A stretch of DNA of 42,518 nt from Vitreoscilla sp. (GTDB lineage Bacteria > Pseudomonadota > Gammaproteobacteria > Burkholderiales > Neisseriaceae). A program made the translations under genes and the position numbers. The stretch covers positions 1 through 42,518 of the forward strand of contig JASLFS010000039.1 in NCBI GenBank assembly GCA_030150505.1, given 5' to 3'. Below are positions 8,153-16,456 of this stretch, piece by piece; position 1 is the first letter of the stretch; each line of letters starts with the position of its first letter. The notes beneath the pieces were generated by a model. The model had not been told where the DNA came from and searched no databases. It saw only the letters and a program-made list of their open reading frames with translations.

Positions 8153-8623
8153 ATGATTCAATCAAACACCCCATGCCCTTGCCAAAGCAACTTAAGCTAC
8201 CAACAATGCTGCCAAAGCATCCATCAACAACAAAATGCGCCTGATGCACTCACATTAATGAGATCACGCTACAGTGCTTTTGCTTTAGGATTAATTGATT
8301 ACATCATTGATACAACACTTCCAAGCCAACAGAGCCTTCTTAATAAAGAAGACATTGCCAATTGGAGTCAAAACAGCACTTGGTTGGGACTGCAAATTAC
8401 AGAACATCACTCGCTAGATAGCAATCATGCTTCAGTTACATTTATTGCACACTGGCAGGAAAATAACCAAACATACCAACACCAAGAACATTCCATTTTT
8501 GTGTACACAGACAATCAATGGTTTTTTATAGACCCAACAGTCCTAAATAAAGCTTCTCGAAACGAAGCCTGCATTTGTGGAAGCCATAAAAAATTCAAAA
8601 AATGCTGTGGAATCTATTTGTAA
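8153..8623 (+). CDS. YchJ-like UPF0225 protein with two SEC-C zinc motifs
   Basis: 156 residues. A SEC-C motif lies at each end: 'CPCQSNLSYQQCC' near residue 6 and 'CICGSHKKFKKCCG' near the C-terminus; each can bind one zinc through a C-X-C-X8-CC pattern like the C-terminal tail of SecA. Between them is a YchJ domain with the characteristic 'DALTLMRSRYSAFALGLIDYIIDT' segment and an NTF2-like fold. The biochemical function of YchJ is not established; SEC-C motifs are known to contact SecB or the ribosome in SecA. It precedes rdgC and dcd on the same strand, but rdgC has a good promoter of its own. Confidence 0.88.
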   Translation: MIQSNTPCPCQSNLSYQQCCQSIHQQQNAPDALTLMRSRYSAFALGLIDYIIDTTLPSQQSLLNKEDIANWSQNSTWLGLQITEHHSLDSNHASVTFIAHWQENNQTYQHQEHSIFVYTDNQWFFIDPTVLNKASRNEACICGSHKKFKKCCGIYL

Positions 8624-8641
8624 AAACCAATAACTATTTGC

Positions 8642-8669
8642 CTGTCAAGACAACTGACAGTGCTATAAT
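8642..8669 (+). promoter_or_regulatory. rdgC-dcd promoter with overlapping inverted repeat
   Basis: TGCTATAAT at 8661-8669 is a perfect extended -10 element. Immediately upstream CTGTCA (8642-8647) and TGACAG (8655-8660) form an exact inverted repeat covering the -35 position, which could be an operator. Confidence 0.6.
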
Positions 8670-8703
8670 ACTGCCCAATTTCTAAAACAAGGACAGCTAA
8701 ATC

Positions 8704-9615
8704 ATGTGGTTTAAACAACTTAGCTTTTATCCGCTAAATCCAAACACTCATTTTGACAATGAAGAACTAAACACCCAACTCATGGAAGCAGAATTTGCTC
8801 CCTGCCAAGGTTTAGATTGGTTTAGCGAAGGCTTTTCTGCACCAATGAGCCAACAACCTGATTTACTGGCTTTTGCAGCAGACAATACATACCGAATCCA
8901 CTTAAAAAAAGAAGATAAAGTTTTACCTGCAGCAGTGATTCGAGATATTCTTGACGATAAAGTGCTACAAATCCAAGAATCGGAAGGCAGAACCGTTGGT
9001 CGCAAAGAAAAACAAGAAATAAAAGACAATATCACCGATGATTTACTACCAAGAGCGTTCACACGCTCAAGTAAAATTGAAGCCATTATCGACGATAAAA
9101 ATCATTTTCTGTTGATTAATCAATCCAATAGCAACAAAGCAGAAAATTTACTGAGTAAATTACGCCAAGCATTAGGCAGCTTAGAAGCTCGCCTACCAAA
9201 AACCAAACAATCGCCAAGCAGCCTAATGACTGAATGGCTAGCACAAAAACATGCTGCAGGCGGCTTTGAGCTTGATTGCGACTGCGAGTTAAAAGGCAGC
9301 GGAGATGCCGCCCCTGTTATTAAAATTGCCAATCAAGATTTAACAGTAGATGAAGTAACCCAGCATTTAGACACAGGAAAAGTTGTTACCCAAATGGGGT
9401 TAACTTGGCATGATCAATTGCGCTTCATTTTAACGCAAGATTTAACACTCAAACGCATCCAATATTTGGATGTTTTACAAGAAGAAGCTGAGAGCCATGG
9501 CGATGATGCCCACAGCCTTATGCTGGCTTCTCAAATCCTAATGTGTGAAGCATTAGGCACTATGCTAAACGAATTAATCGGTCACCTAGGTGGCTTAGAA
9601 TCAACAGGAAATTAA
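8704..9615 (+). CDS. rdgC: Recombination-associated protein RdgC
   Basis: 303 residues, the normal RdgC length. RdgC is a nucleoid-associated protein that forms a ring dimer around DNA and restrains RecA; in Neisseria it is linked to pilin variation. The N-terminus 'MWFKQLSFYPLN' and the segments 'EGFSAPMSQQPDLLAFA', 'LKKEDKVLPAAVIRDIL' and 'PRAFTRSSKIEAIID' are family hallmarks. The C-terminal third contains the 'LDCDCELKGSGDAAPVIKI' and 'GLTWHDQLRFILTQDL' blocks. The dcd start codon follows one base after its stop, so the two genes are translationally close and share the promoter upstream of rdgC. Confidence 0.96.
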   Translation: MWFKQLSFYPLNPNTHFDNEELNTQLMEAEFAPCQGLDWFSEGFSAPMSQQPDLLAFAADNTYRIHLKKEDKVLPAAVIRDILDDKVLQIQESEGRTVGRKEKQEIKDNITDDLLPRAFTRSSKIEAIIDDKNHFLLINQSNSNKAENLLSKLRQALGSLEARLPKTKQSPSSLMTEWLAQKHAAGGFELDCDCELKGSGDAAPVIKIANQDLTVDEVTQHLDTGKVVTQMGLTWHDQLRFILTQDLTLKRIQYLDVLQEEAESHGDDAHSLMLASQILMCEALGTMLNELIGHLGGLESTGN

Positions 9616-9616
9616 C

Positions 9617-10183
9617 ATGAGCATCAAATCAGATAAATGGATTCGCAAAATGAGCGAAGAACATGGAATGATTGAACCTTTTGAGCCAAACCAAATTAAA
9701 GAGGCCAATGGGCAAAAAATCATTTCTTATGGAACATCTAGCTATGGCTACGATATTCGTTGCGCCCGTGAATTCAAAATTTTTACCAATATCAACAGCA
9801 CGATAGTTGACCCAAAAAACTTTGATACTCGTAACTTTGTAGAAGTAGAAGATGATTACTGCATCATCCCTCCTAACTCTTTTGCACTTGCTCGCACCAT
9901 GGAATACTTCCGTATTCCACGCAATGTATTAACAGTATGCTTAGGTAAATCAACTTACGCACGTTGTGGCATTATTGTCAATGTCACCCCATTTGAACCA
10001 GAATGGGAAGGTTATGTCACATTAGAGTTCTCAAATACCACACCTCTACCAGCAAAAATTTATGCTGGCGAAGGCGTTGCTCAAGTCTTATTCTTCGAAA
10101 GTGATGAAGAATGCGATGTGTCATATAAAGACCGCAGTGGTAAGTACATGGGACAAGTTGGTGTAACGCTACCTAAAGCATAA
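9617..10183 (+). CDS. dcd: dCTP deaminase
   Basis: Deaminates dCTP to dUTP, the main route to dTTP precursors in many proteobacteria (EC 3.5.4.13). 188 residues, the typical length of the non-enterobacterial form. Recognisable blocks are 'SYGTSSYGYDIRCAREF', 'PPNSFALARTMEYFRIP', 'CLGKSTYARCGIIVNVTP' and 'EPEWEGYVTLEFSNTT'; the last contains the catalytic glutamate of the trimeric dUTPase-like fold. A Shine-Dalgarno AGGAA lies in the end of rdgC. A strong hairpin terminator follows, and the ribonucleotide reductase genes start next, so dNTP metabolism genes are clustered here. Confidence 0.96.
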   Translation: MSIKSDKWIRKMSEEHGMIEPFEPNQIKEANGQKIISYGTSSYGYDIRCAREFKIFTNINSTIVDPKNFDTRNFVEVEDDYCIIPPNSFALARTMEYFRIPRNVLTVCLGKSTYARCGIIVNVTPFEPEWEGYVTLEFSNTTPLPAKIYAGEGVAQVLFFESDEECDVSYKDRSGKYMGQVGVTLPKA

Positions 10184-10196
10184 TTTTAGTGATGAT

Positions 10197-10235
10197 AAAT
10201 AGCTTACTAATCACATTTTAGTAAGCTATTTTTAC
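10197..10235 (+). terminator. dcd terminator
   Basis: AAATAGCTTACTAA (10197-10210) pairs perfectly with TTAGTAAGCTATTT (10218-10231) around a 7-base loop and is followed by further T residues. Confidence 0.88.
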
Positions 10236-10417
10236 GACTATTATCATTTTGCAATATAAATTTTTACTCATAAAATCTTTGCAATAATCTCTCAACAATC
10301 TTGGTGTATTCTTCAAATAATCCCATTTATTTAAAAAATATTTATGCCAAATGATTTCAAAATTCAATCCGTAAAAAAAGATATTGTAAAGGTATACAAA
10401 TTCGATTCACAAAGGTG

Positions 10418-10498
10418 TATAATCGCACATCTTGTGTTGTGATACATAAAAAACCACTGTATCTAGTATTTTATGTATCACAATACTATATTGTGATA
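10418..10498 (+). promoter_or_regulatory. nrdA promoter and overlapping palindromic operators
   Basis: TATAAT at 10418-10423 is a consensus -10 box. Directly after the expected start point come two perfect palindromes that share an arm: a 15-bp inverted repeat (10437-10451 with 10469-10483, outer word TTGTGATACAT) and TATCACAATA/TATTGTGATA (10476-10485 with 10489-10498, spacer CTA). The half-site TTGTGATA therefore occurs three times. The position suits a repressor such as NrdR, but the half-site spacing differs from the 16-bp NrdR box as I know it. Confidence 0.6.
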
Positions 10499-10552
10499 AT
10501 CATCTTTAGAAGGCATGTTTAATATGCTTTCATAGCAAATGTAAGGAATTTT

Positions 10553-12829
10553 ATTGTTAATGCAGCCATAAAAGTAACCAAGCGAAATGGAACTCTTGAG
10601 TTAATTGATTTAAACAAAATCCATCGAGTAATTGCTTGGGCGGCTGAAGGCTTAAATAATGTCTCAGTATCACTAGTTGAGCTGCGTTCACAAATTCAAT
10701 TTTACAATGGCATTCGCACTGAAGACATTCATGAAACCATTGTCAAAGCAGCTGCCGATTTAATTTCAGAAGAAACACCAGATTATCAATATTTAGCAGC
10801 TCGCCTGAATATCTTTCATTTGCGCAAAATTGCCTATGGTGAATTTGAGCCTCCTCACTTCTACCAACACGTCAAAGCATTAACAGCTGATGGCAAATAT
10901 GACCAACATATTCTAGCTGATTACAGTGAAGCAGAATTTAACGAAATGCACGATTATATCGATCACAATCGTGACATGAACTTCTCATATGCAGCTGTTA
11001 AACAATTAGAAGGCAAATACTTGGTTCAAAACCGAGTGACCAAACGCATTTATGAAAGCCCTCAATATCTTTATGCTTTGGTGGCAATGTGTTTATTTGC
11101 AAATTATCCAAAAGAAACTCGCCTGCATTACGTGAAGAAATTTTATGATGGCATCTCTACCTTTAAAATTTCTTTACCAACCCCTATTATGGCTGGCGTT
11201 CGTACTCCATCTCGTCAGTTTAGCTCATGTGTATTAATTGAGTGCGATGACAGTTTAGATTCAATCAATGCAACTTCAAGTGCCATTGTCCGCTATGTTT
11301 CTCAACGAGCTGGTATTGGTGTTAATGCAGGCCGAATTCGTGCATTAGGCAGTGAAATTCGTGGTGGTGAAGCACAACATACAGGTTGCATCCCATTTTA
11401 CAAACACTTCCAAACAGCTGTTAAATCTTGCTCTCAAGGTGGTGTTCGAGGTGGTGCCGCAACATTGTACTATCCACTATGGCATTTAGAAGTTGAATCA
11501 CTATTGGTACTAAAAAACAACCGTGGTGTAGAAGAAAACCGTGTTCGCCATTTAGATTATGGCGTGCAAATTAACCGTGCCTTATATCAACGTCTAATTA
11601 AAAACCAAGACATCACCCTATTCTCACCATCAGATGTTCCTGGTTTATATGAAGCATTTTTTGCCAATCAAGATGAATTTGAACGCTTGTATGCACAATA
11701 TGAACAAGATGAAAGCATCCGCAAGCGTACAATACCTGCAATTGACCTCTTCTCATTATTGATGCAAGAACGTGCGAGCACTGGTCGAATTTATATTCAA
11801 AACGTTGACCATTGCAATACACATAGTCCATTTGACCCAAGTGTTGCTCCAATTCGCCAATCAAATTTATGCCTAGAAATTGCATTGCCAACTAAACCAT
11901 TAAATGACATTAACGATGAAAATGGTGAAATTGCTTTATGTACATTATCAGCATTTAACCTTGGTGCCATTGAAAACATTGATGAATTAGAAGAATTGGC
12001 TGATTTAATTGTTCGTGCTTTGGATTCTCTACTTGATTACCAAGATTACCCAATTAAAGCTGCTAAAATTGCCACAGAACAACGCCGCACATTGGGTGTT
12101 GGTGTTATTAACTATGCATACTATTTAGCTAAAAATGGCACCCGCTACTCTGATGGTTCTGCGCTGAATTTAACTCACCAAACATTTGAAGCTATTCAAT
12201 ATTACCTATTAAAAGCTTCAGTGCAATTGGCAAAAGAAAATGGTCCTTGCCTAGCATTCAATGAAACAACATATGCACAAGGTATTCTGCCAATTGATAC
12301 CTACAAAAAAGATTTAGATAAAATCTGCCAAGAACCTCTGCATTTAGATTGGGAATCATTGCGTCAAGATATCCAAACATTTGGCTTACGCAATTCCACT
12401 TTATCAGCATTAATGCCATCTGAAACATCAAGTCAAATTTCAAATGCGACTAATGGTATTGAGCCTCCACGTGGACTTGTGTCTATTAAACAATCAAAAG
12501 ATGGTATTTTAAAACAGGTTGTTCCTGAGTATGACCGCCTAAAACATCAATATGAATTATTATGGCAAATGCCGAATAATGATGGTTACATTAAGCTCGT
12601 TGGCATTATGCAGAAGTTTGTGGATCAAGCTATTTCTGCAAATACTAACTACGATCCTAATCGCTTTGATGGCGGTCGAGTTCCGATGACCCAGCTACTA
12701 AAAGACCTATTAACGGCTTATAAATATGGTTTGAAAACACTGTATTATCATAACACTCGAGATGGTGCTGATGATACACAAGTCGACTTGCAAGATGATG
12801 GTTGTGCTGGTGGCGCTTGTAAAATTTAA
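10553..12829 (+). CDS. nrdA: Class Ia ribonucleoside-diphosphate reductase, alpha subunit
   Basis: Reduces ribonucleoside diphosphates to deoxy forms (EC 1.17.4.1). The frame encodes about 758 residues, close to 761 in E. coli, with an N-terminal ATP-cone (KVTKRNG...HRVIAWAAEGL), then the ten-stranded barrel. Key residues: the reducing cysteine in 'SSCVLIEC', the 'NLCLEI' loop with the thiyl-radical Cys and catalytic Glu, the partner Cys in 'LCTLSAFNLG', the tyrosine pair in 'TLYYHNTR', and the C-terminal shuttle cysteines in 'DDGCAGGACKI'. No ATG, GTG or TTG exists in frame between the upstream stop (10520) and the ATP-cone; ATT at 10553, with AAGGAA five bases upstream, gives the expected N-terminus. 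A start at TTG 10820 would delete the ATP-cone and is unlikely. Confidence 0.93.
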   Translation: MVNAAIKVTKRNGTLELIDLNKIHRVIAWAAEGLNNVSVSLVELRSQIQFYNGIRTEDIHETIVKAAADLISEETPDYQYLAARLNIFHLRKIAYGEFEPPHFYQHVKALTADGKYDQHILADYSEAEFNEMHDYIDHNRDMNFSYAAVKQLEGKYLVQNRVTKRIYESPQYLYALVAMCLFANYPKETRLHYVKKFYDGISTFKISLPTPIMAGVRTPSRQFSSCVLIECDDSLDSINATSSAIVRYVSQRAGIGVNAGRIRALGSEIRGGEAQHTGCIPFYKHFQTAVKSCSQGGVRGGAATLYYPLWHLEVESLLVLKNNRGVEENRVRHLDYGVQINRALYQRLIKNQDITLFSPSDVPGLYEAFFANQDEFERLYAQYEQDESIRKRTIPAIDLFSLLMQERASTGRIYIQNVDHCNTHSPFDPSVAPIRQSNLCLEIALPTKPLNDINDENGEIALCTLSAFNLGAIENIDELEELADLIVRALDSLLDYQDYPIKAAKIATEQRRTLGVGVINYAYYLAKNGTRYSDGSALNLTHQTFEAIQYYLLKASVQLAKENGPCLAFNETTYAQGILPIDTYKKDLDKICQEPLHLDWESLRQDIQTFGLRNSTLSALMPSETSSQISNATNGIEPPRGLVSIKQSKDGILKQVVPEYDRLKHQYELLWQMPNNDGYIKLVGIMQKFVDQAISANTNYDPNRFDGGRVPMTQLLKDLLTAYKYGLKTLYYHNTRDGADDTQVDLQDDGCAGGACKI

Positions 12830-12843
12830 AATACACTCAGCAA

Positions 12844-12869
12844 AAAAAGCTGCCAAACGGCAGCTTTTT
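12844..12869 (+). terminator. Intrinsic terminator between nrdA and nrdB
   Basis: AAAAAGCTGCC (12844-12854) and GGCAGCTTTTT (12859-12869) form a perfect stem with an AAAC loop and U-tract, inside the nrdA-nrdB gap. A TTGACA word follows at once (12871-12876) but no convincing -10 box is spaced correctly from it. Partial readthrough probably sets the nrdA to nrdB ratio. Confidence 0.85.
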
Positions 12870-12915
12870 ATTGACAACAAACAATAGAAAATAAAAGCTT
12901 TTTAAAGGTTATCTT

Positions 12916-14049
12916 ATGAAATACAGTACATTCTCACAAACCAGCAATAATCAGCTATTAGAACCAATGTTCTTTGGACAATCAGTTAATATCGCTCGTT
13001 ATGACCAACAAAAATATGATATTTTTGAAAAGTTAATTGAAAAACAATTATCTTTTTTCTGGCGCCCTGAGGAAGTAGATGTATCGCAAGACCGAGCTGA
13101 TTATGCTAATTTGCCTGATCATGAAAAACATATCTTTATTTCAAATCTAAAATACCAAACGCTTTTAGATTCGATTCAAGGTCGTAGCCCGAATGTTGCC
13201 CTATTGCCTTTGGTGTCAATTCCTGAGTTAGAAACTTGGATTGAAACTTGGTCATTCTCGGAGACCATCCATTCTCGCTCTTATACCCATATTATTCGCA
13301 ATATTGTAAATGACCCTGCAACCATCTTTGATACTATTGTTGATAATGAAGAAATTTTAAAGCGTGCTAACGATATTTCTCTTTATTATGATGATTTAAT
13401 TCTCATGACACATTATTACAATTTGCATGGTGAAGGAAAATATCAAGTTAATGGCCGTACCATTCACATCAACTTAAGAGCGCTGAAAAAACAATTATAT
13501 CTATGCTTAATGAGTGTTAATATTTTAGAAGCCATTAGATTTTATGTGAGCTTTGCTTGTTCATTTGCATTTGCGGAACGTGAATTAATGGAAGGCAATG
13601 CGAAAATCATCAAGCTGATTGCCCGAGATGAAGCATTACACCTAACAGGCACACAACATATTTTAAACATTATGCGCAGTGGGCAAGATGATCCTGAAAT
13701 GGCAGAAATTGCTATTGAATGTGAAGAACAATGTTTTAATATGTTTAAAAATGCAGCTATTCAAGAAAAAGAATGGGCGGCTTATTTATTCAAAGATGGA
13801 TCGATGATTGGCCTTAATAAAGATATTCTTAGCCAATATGTTGAATACATTACCAATCTACGCATGTATGCTGTTGGTCTTCAACCTGCATTCCCTGAGA
13901 GCACTCAAAACCCAATTCCTTGGATTAATTCTTGGCTTTCTTCTGACAATGTTCAAGTAGCACCACAAGAAGTAGAATTAAGTTCATACCTCGTTGGGCA
14001 AATCAATGCTGAGGTCAACGCTGATGATTTAGGCGATTTTGAGCTTTAA
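12916..14049 (+). CDS. nrdB: Class Ia ribonucleoside-diphosphate reductase, beta subunit
   Basis: Radical-generating R2 subunit of 377 residues (376 in E. coli) with the same opening 'TFSQT...PMFFGQ'. The diiron ligands are visible: Asp85 in 'LLDSIQ', Glu116 and His119 in 'SETIHS', and the second helix pair 'EAIRFYVSFACSFAFAERELMEG' and 'IARDEALHLTGTQH'. The radical tyrosine is Tyr123 in 'SRSYTH'. The C-terminus 'DDLGDFEL' is the peptide that docks on NrdA. The stop codon overlaps the ferredoxin start (TAATG), so the two are translationally coupled. An AAAGG ribosome site precedes the ATG. Confidence 0.97.
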   Translation: MKYSTFSQTSNNQLLEPMFFGQSVNIARYDQQKYDIFEKLIEKQLSFFWRPEEVDVSQDRADYANLPDHEKHIFISNLKYQTLLDSIQGRSPNVALLPLVSIPELETWIETWSFSETIHSRSYTHIIRNIVNDPATIFDTIVDNEEILKRANDISLYYDDLILMTHYYNLHGEGKYQVNGRTIHINLRALKKQLYLCLMSVNILEAIRFYVSFACSFAFAERELMEGNAKIIKLIARDEALHLTGTQHILNIMRSGQDDPEMAEIAIECEEQCFNMFKNAAIQEKEWAAYLFKDGSMIGLNKDILSQYVEYITNLRMYAVGLQPAFPESTQNPIPWINSWLSSDNVQVAPQEVELSSYLVGQINAEVNADDLGDFEL

Positions 14050-14360
14050 TGCCTTATATTCATACCAATGACGCTTCGTTCTTTTTGGCTGAAGGTGAGA
14101 ACTTACTAGAAGCATTAGAAAGAACGGGGCATAAAATTGAATACCAATGCCGGCAAGGATATTGTGGTTCATGTCGGACCAAAATAACATCCGGCCAAGT
14201 CAGTTACCAACAAATGCCTTTAGCATTCATTGGTCAAGATAAAGTTTTACCTTGCTGCTGCGTACCAAAAAATGATTTAACACTGGACATTAATCGGCAT
14301 GACAATCTTGATTCCAGCTTAGATTTAAAATGGCATCAAAAAAAAAGTGATAAAATTTAA
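14049..14360 (+). CDS. yfaE: YfaE-like 2Fe-2S ferredoxin for NrdB cofactor maintenance
   Basis: 103-residue plant-type ferredoxin. The cluster ligands are in 'CRQGYCGSC' (C-X4-C-X2-C) plus a later cysteine in 'PCCCVP'. In E. coli YfaE is encoded next to nrdB and supplies electrons to rebuild the diferric-tyrosyl radical of NrdB. The four-base overlap with nrdB and the shared terminator support the same role here. It lacks a reductase domain and any export signal, so it acts in the cytoplasm. Confidence 0.92.
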   Translation: MPYIHTNDASFFLAEGENLLEALERTGHKIEYQCRQGYCGSCRTKITSGQVSYQQMPLAFIGQDKVLPCCCVPKNDLTLDINRHDNLDSSLDLKWHQKKSDKI

Positions 14361-14373
14361 TTTATCACTTTTT
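14340..14373 (+). terminator. Terminator of the nrdAB-ferredoxin operon
   Basis: AAAAAGTGATAAA (14342-14354) pairs with TTTATCACTTTTT (14361-14373). The left arm lies inside the last codons of the ferredoxin gene, so the stop codon sits within the loop. Confidence 0.88.
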
Positions 14374-14392
14374 TTATTGATTGTTAACTTAC

Positions 14393-15058
14393 TTACTCAT
14401 GCTTAAGGCTAACAATAAGCTCAGATAAACATTGAATATTCAAATCTGCGTGCCAATTAACAATATCTTCCTCGGGGCTAATATATCCCCAATCAACTGC
14501 CACACTTTTCATTCCAGCAGCTTTGGCTGCCTGAATATCTCGCAACCCATCACCAATGTACACGCAACTTGCCGCATTCACATTTAATTGCTTAACAGCA
14601 TATAACAGTGGTTCTGGATGGGGTTTTGCTTTCGATAATGTATCGCCACAAACAATTACATTCGGCGCAGTAGCAAATGGTAGCTTAGGAATAACTTTAT
14701 TCGCAAACCGCATATTCTTATTGGTAACAATACCCCACGGAATAGATTTTTTCTGTAAATCTCTTAAAAAATCATTTACCCCAGAAAACAGTACCGTCTC
14801 AACACACGTATTTTGCTCATATTCGGCTAAGAAATCACTGATTAATAATTCCTTATCTTCGCCATCTTCCAAGCTTGGACAAGCAAAATTAACCATAGCC
14901 CTTGCGCCATGGCCAGCCACTTCTTTCAGGGAGCCTGCATCAACCAAAGGTAAGTGTCGCTTACCCAGTTCGATATTTAATGCCCTAGCCAAATCTAATG
15001 CGGTATCTGCCAAAGTTCCATCTAAATCAAATAAAACAGCTTGAACGGTCATCAACAT
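14393..15058 (-). CDS. gph: Phosphoglycolate phosphatase, HAD superfamily
   Basis: Removes phosphate from 2-phosphoglycolate, a by-product of DNA 3'-end repair and of oxygenic side reactions (EC 3.1.3.18). 221 residues. HAD motif I is 'FDLDGTLADTALDL' (nucleophile Asp11), motif II 'IVTNKN', motif III the lysine in 'LSKAKPHPEP', motif IV 'YIGDGLRDIQAAKAAGM'. A small helical cap lies between motifs I and II, as in Gph. The ATG at 15058 has AAAGG seven bases upstream; a second ATG two codons later is possible. It begins four bases after the mtr stop, so both are in one transcript. Substrate assignment within the Gph/PgmB-like group is from family resemblance. Confidence 0.88.
   Translation of the reverse strand: MLMTVQAVLFDLDGTLADTALDLARALNIELGKRHLPLVDAGSLKEVAGHGARAMVNFACPSLEDGEDKELLISDFLAEYEQNTCVETVLFSGVNDFLRDLQKKSIPWGIVTNKNMRFANKVIPKLPFATAPNVIVCGDTLSKAKPHPEPLLYAVKQLNVNAASCVYIGDGLRDIQAAKAAGMKSVAVDWGYISPEEDIVNWHADLNIQCLSELIVSLKHE
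14524..14535 (+). repeat. Uptake-sequence-like 12-mer TGGCTGCCTGAA
   Basis: Exact copy within gph, antisense to the gene. Confidence 0.45.
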
Positions 15059-15061
15059 ATA

Positions 15062-16327
15062 TTAACCTTTAAAAACTGGCAACCAGCCAGTTTGCATTAA
15101 CAGTTGCGCTGAAATATTCACAACCGCAAAAATCAATACAAATACAATCATAAATTGCCCACCAAAAGCTTGAAATGTACTGTTTTTAAACTTTTTACGA
15201 CTAGCTCTTGCTAATAATGCAGGCACAATCGCTGCCCAAATTGTTGCAAACAAACCGACAAAACCAATAACTTTCACAAAGCCAGTCGGAAAGAAAATAC
15301 AAGCAACAAAAGGTGGTAAAAAAGTTAACAACGCTGTTTTTAATCGACCTAAGGGCGAATTGCTAAATTTAAATAAATCCGCAATATAATCAAACAAACC
15401 CAAGGTAACGCCCAAGAAAGAACTGGCGATTGCCATGTATGCAAATAAGTTTAATAAAGTTTTTAAACCCTGAGTAGAAACATATTGAGACAGAGAATCA
15501 AGCAAAACAGCTACATCGCCATCGGCAGCAATAACAGGCGCAAAAGCGGCTCGCGGTAAATTACCTTGCACCGACAATTGCCAAATCATATAAATAACCA
15601 AAGCAATGACCGTACCAATTAAAATACTTTTAGCCACTTTTTTGCCATCACGTTGATAGTAAATAACCAAGCTTGGGACATTACCATGATAACCAAATGA
15701 GGCTAAGCAAACAGGCAAAGCAACCCAAATATATTTCCAATAACTGGTTTGCTCAGCACTGATTTGATCCAATAAAATTGGTAATTTAACAGAACCTAGT
15801 AAACCACCCACTGACATAAAGAAGGTAATTAACATCCCGCCAATTAATATGGTCGAAAACCTATCAACAACTTTGGTTGAAATCCAAACGCAAAATGCCA
15901 AAATTAATGTAAAGACAGATGCCCCCGCTAGCCGTGGAATTTCAACAGCTGCCCCACTAAAATGAGTAAAAATATTATTTAAACTATTTTGAGTTAAACC
16001 GCCACCAACAAAAATATAGGCATAAGTCAAAATAAACAATACAAAAGCAACAGCCAATCCATTAATAATATTCCATGTATTTCCCAAAAGATCTTTAACC
16101 ATGGTGTCGAAACTGGATCCAACTGGATAATTTAAATTGGCTTCCAAAAGCATTAATCCCGAAGCATACATACTAAACCATGTGTACAACAACACAACGA
16201 TTGAGCCTAAAAACCAAACACCAGAAGTTGCTGTTGGATTGGCAAACATGCCAGCGCCAACGGCTGTTCCTGCAATAATCATGGCCCCGCCCAGCAATGA
16301 TGGCGTGGTAGATGCTGTTGTACTCAT
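15062..16327 (-). CDS. mtr: Tryptophan / aromatic amino acid permease (HAAAP family)
   Basis: Inner-membrane proton symporter of 421 residues with about 11 hydrophobic helices. The first helix 'GGAMIIAGTAVGAGMFANP' and the following 'SGLMLLEANLNYPVGSSFDTMVKDLLG' and 'ILTYAYIFVGGGL' are close to E. coli Mtr and distinguish it from the TyrP and TnaB branches only weakly, so tryptophan is the most likely substrate but tyrosine cannot be excluded. AGGGA nine bases before the ATG is the ribosome site. gph follows directly. The gene is divergent from the siderophore-interacting protein gene. No TrpR-like operator was recognised upstream. Confidence 0.88.
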   Translation of the reverse strand: MSTTASTTPSLLGGAMIIAGTAVGAGMFANPTATSGVWFLGSIVVLLYTWFSMYASGLMLLEANLNYPVGSSFDTMVKDLLGNTWNIINGLAVAFVLFILTYAYIFVGGGLTQNSLNNIFTHFSGAAVEIPRLAGASVFTLILAFCVWISTKVVDRFSTILIGGMLITFFMSVGGLLGSVKLPILLDQISAEQTSYWKYIWVALPVCLASFGYHGNVPSLVIYYQRDGKKVAKSILIGTVIALVIYMIWQLSVQGNLPRAAFAPVIAADGDVAVLLDSLSQYVSTQGLKTLLNLFAYMAIASSFLGVTLGLFDYIADLFKFSNSPLGRLKTALLTFLPPFVACIFFPTGFVKVIGFVGLFATIWAAIVPALLARASRKKFKNSTFQAFGGQFMIVFVLIFAVVNISAQLLMQTGWLPVFKG

Positions 16328-16456
16328 AGATAACGATCCCTAATTTATTATTTTTGATGGTTCTGACATTCAATAAAATAACGACTAAACCAATCATTAT
16401 TATTTTTTAAATAAATGATTAATTTAAATTAATTTACTATTTTTTCACATATCGAC

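Larger units (their letters stand above)
10184..10552. other. Intergenic region between dcd and nrdA
   Basis: The gap holds the dcd terminator at its left end, an AT-rich middle without features I can support, and from about 10395 the nrdA promoter and palindromes. An in-frame stop codon at 10520-10522 bounds the nrdA frame on the left. Confidence 0.65.

Noticed and set aside
10820..12829. nrdA starting at TTG 10820
   Set aside because: Homology to the ATP-cone continues about 89 codons upstream in the same frame, so this start would truncate a conserved domain.
12871..12900. Separate nrdB promoter from TTGACA at 12871
   Set aside because: The -35 match is perfect but no acceptable -10 hexamer occurs 16-18 bases downstream, so I did not call a promoter.
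14556..15044. 162-residue plus-strand open frame
   Set aside because: It is antisense to gph, has no family-like sequence and no ribosome site; gph has all HAD motifs.
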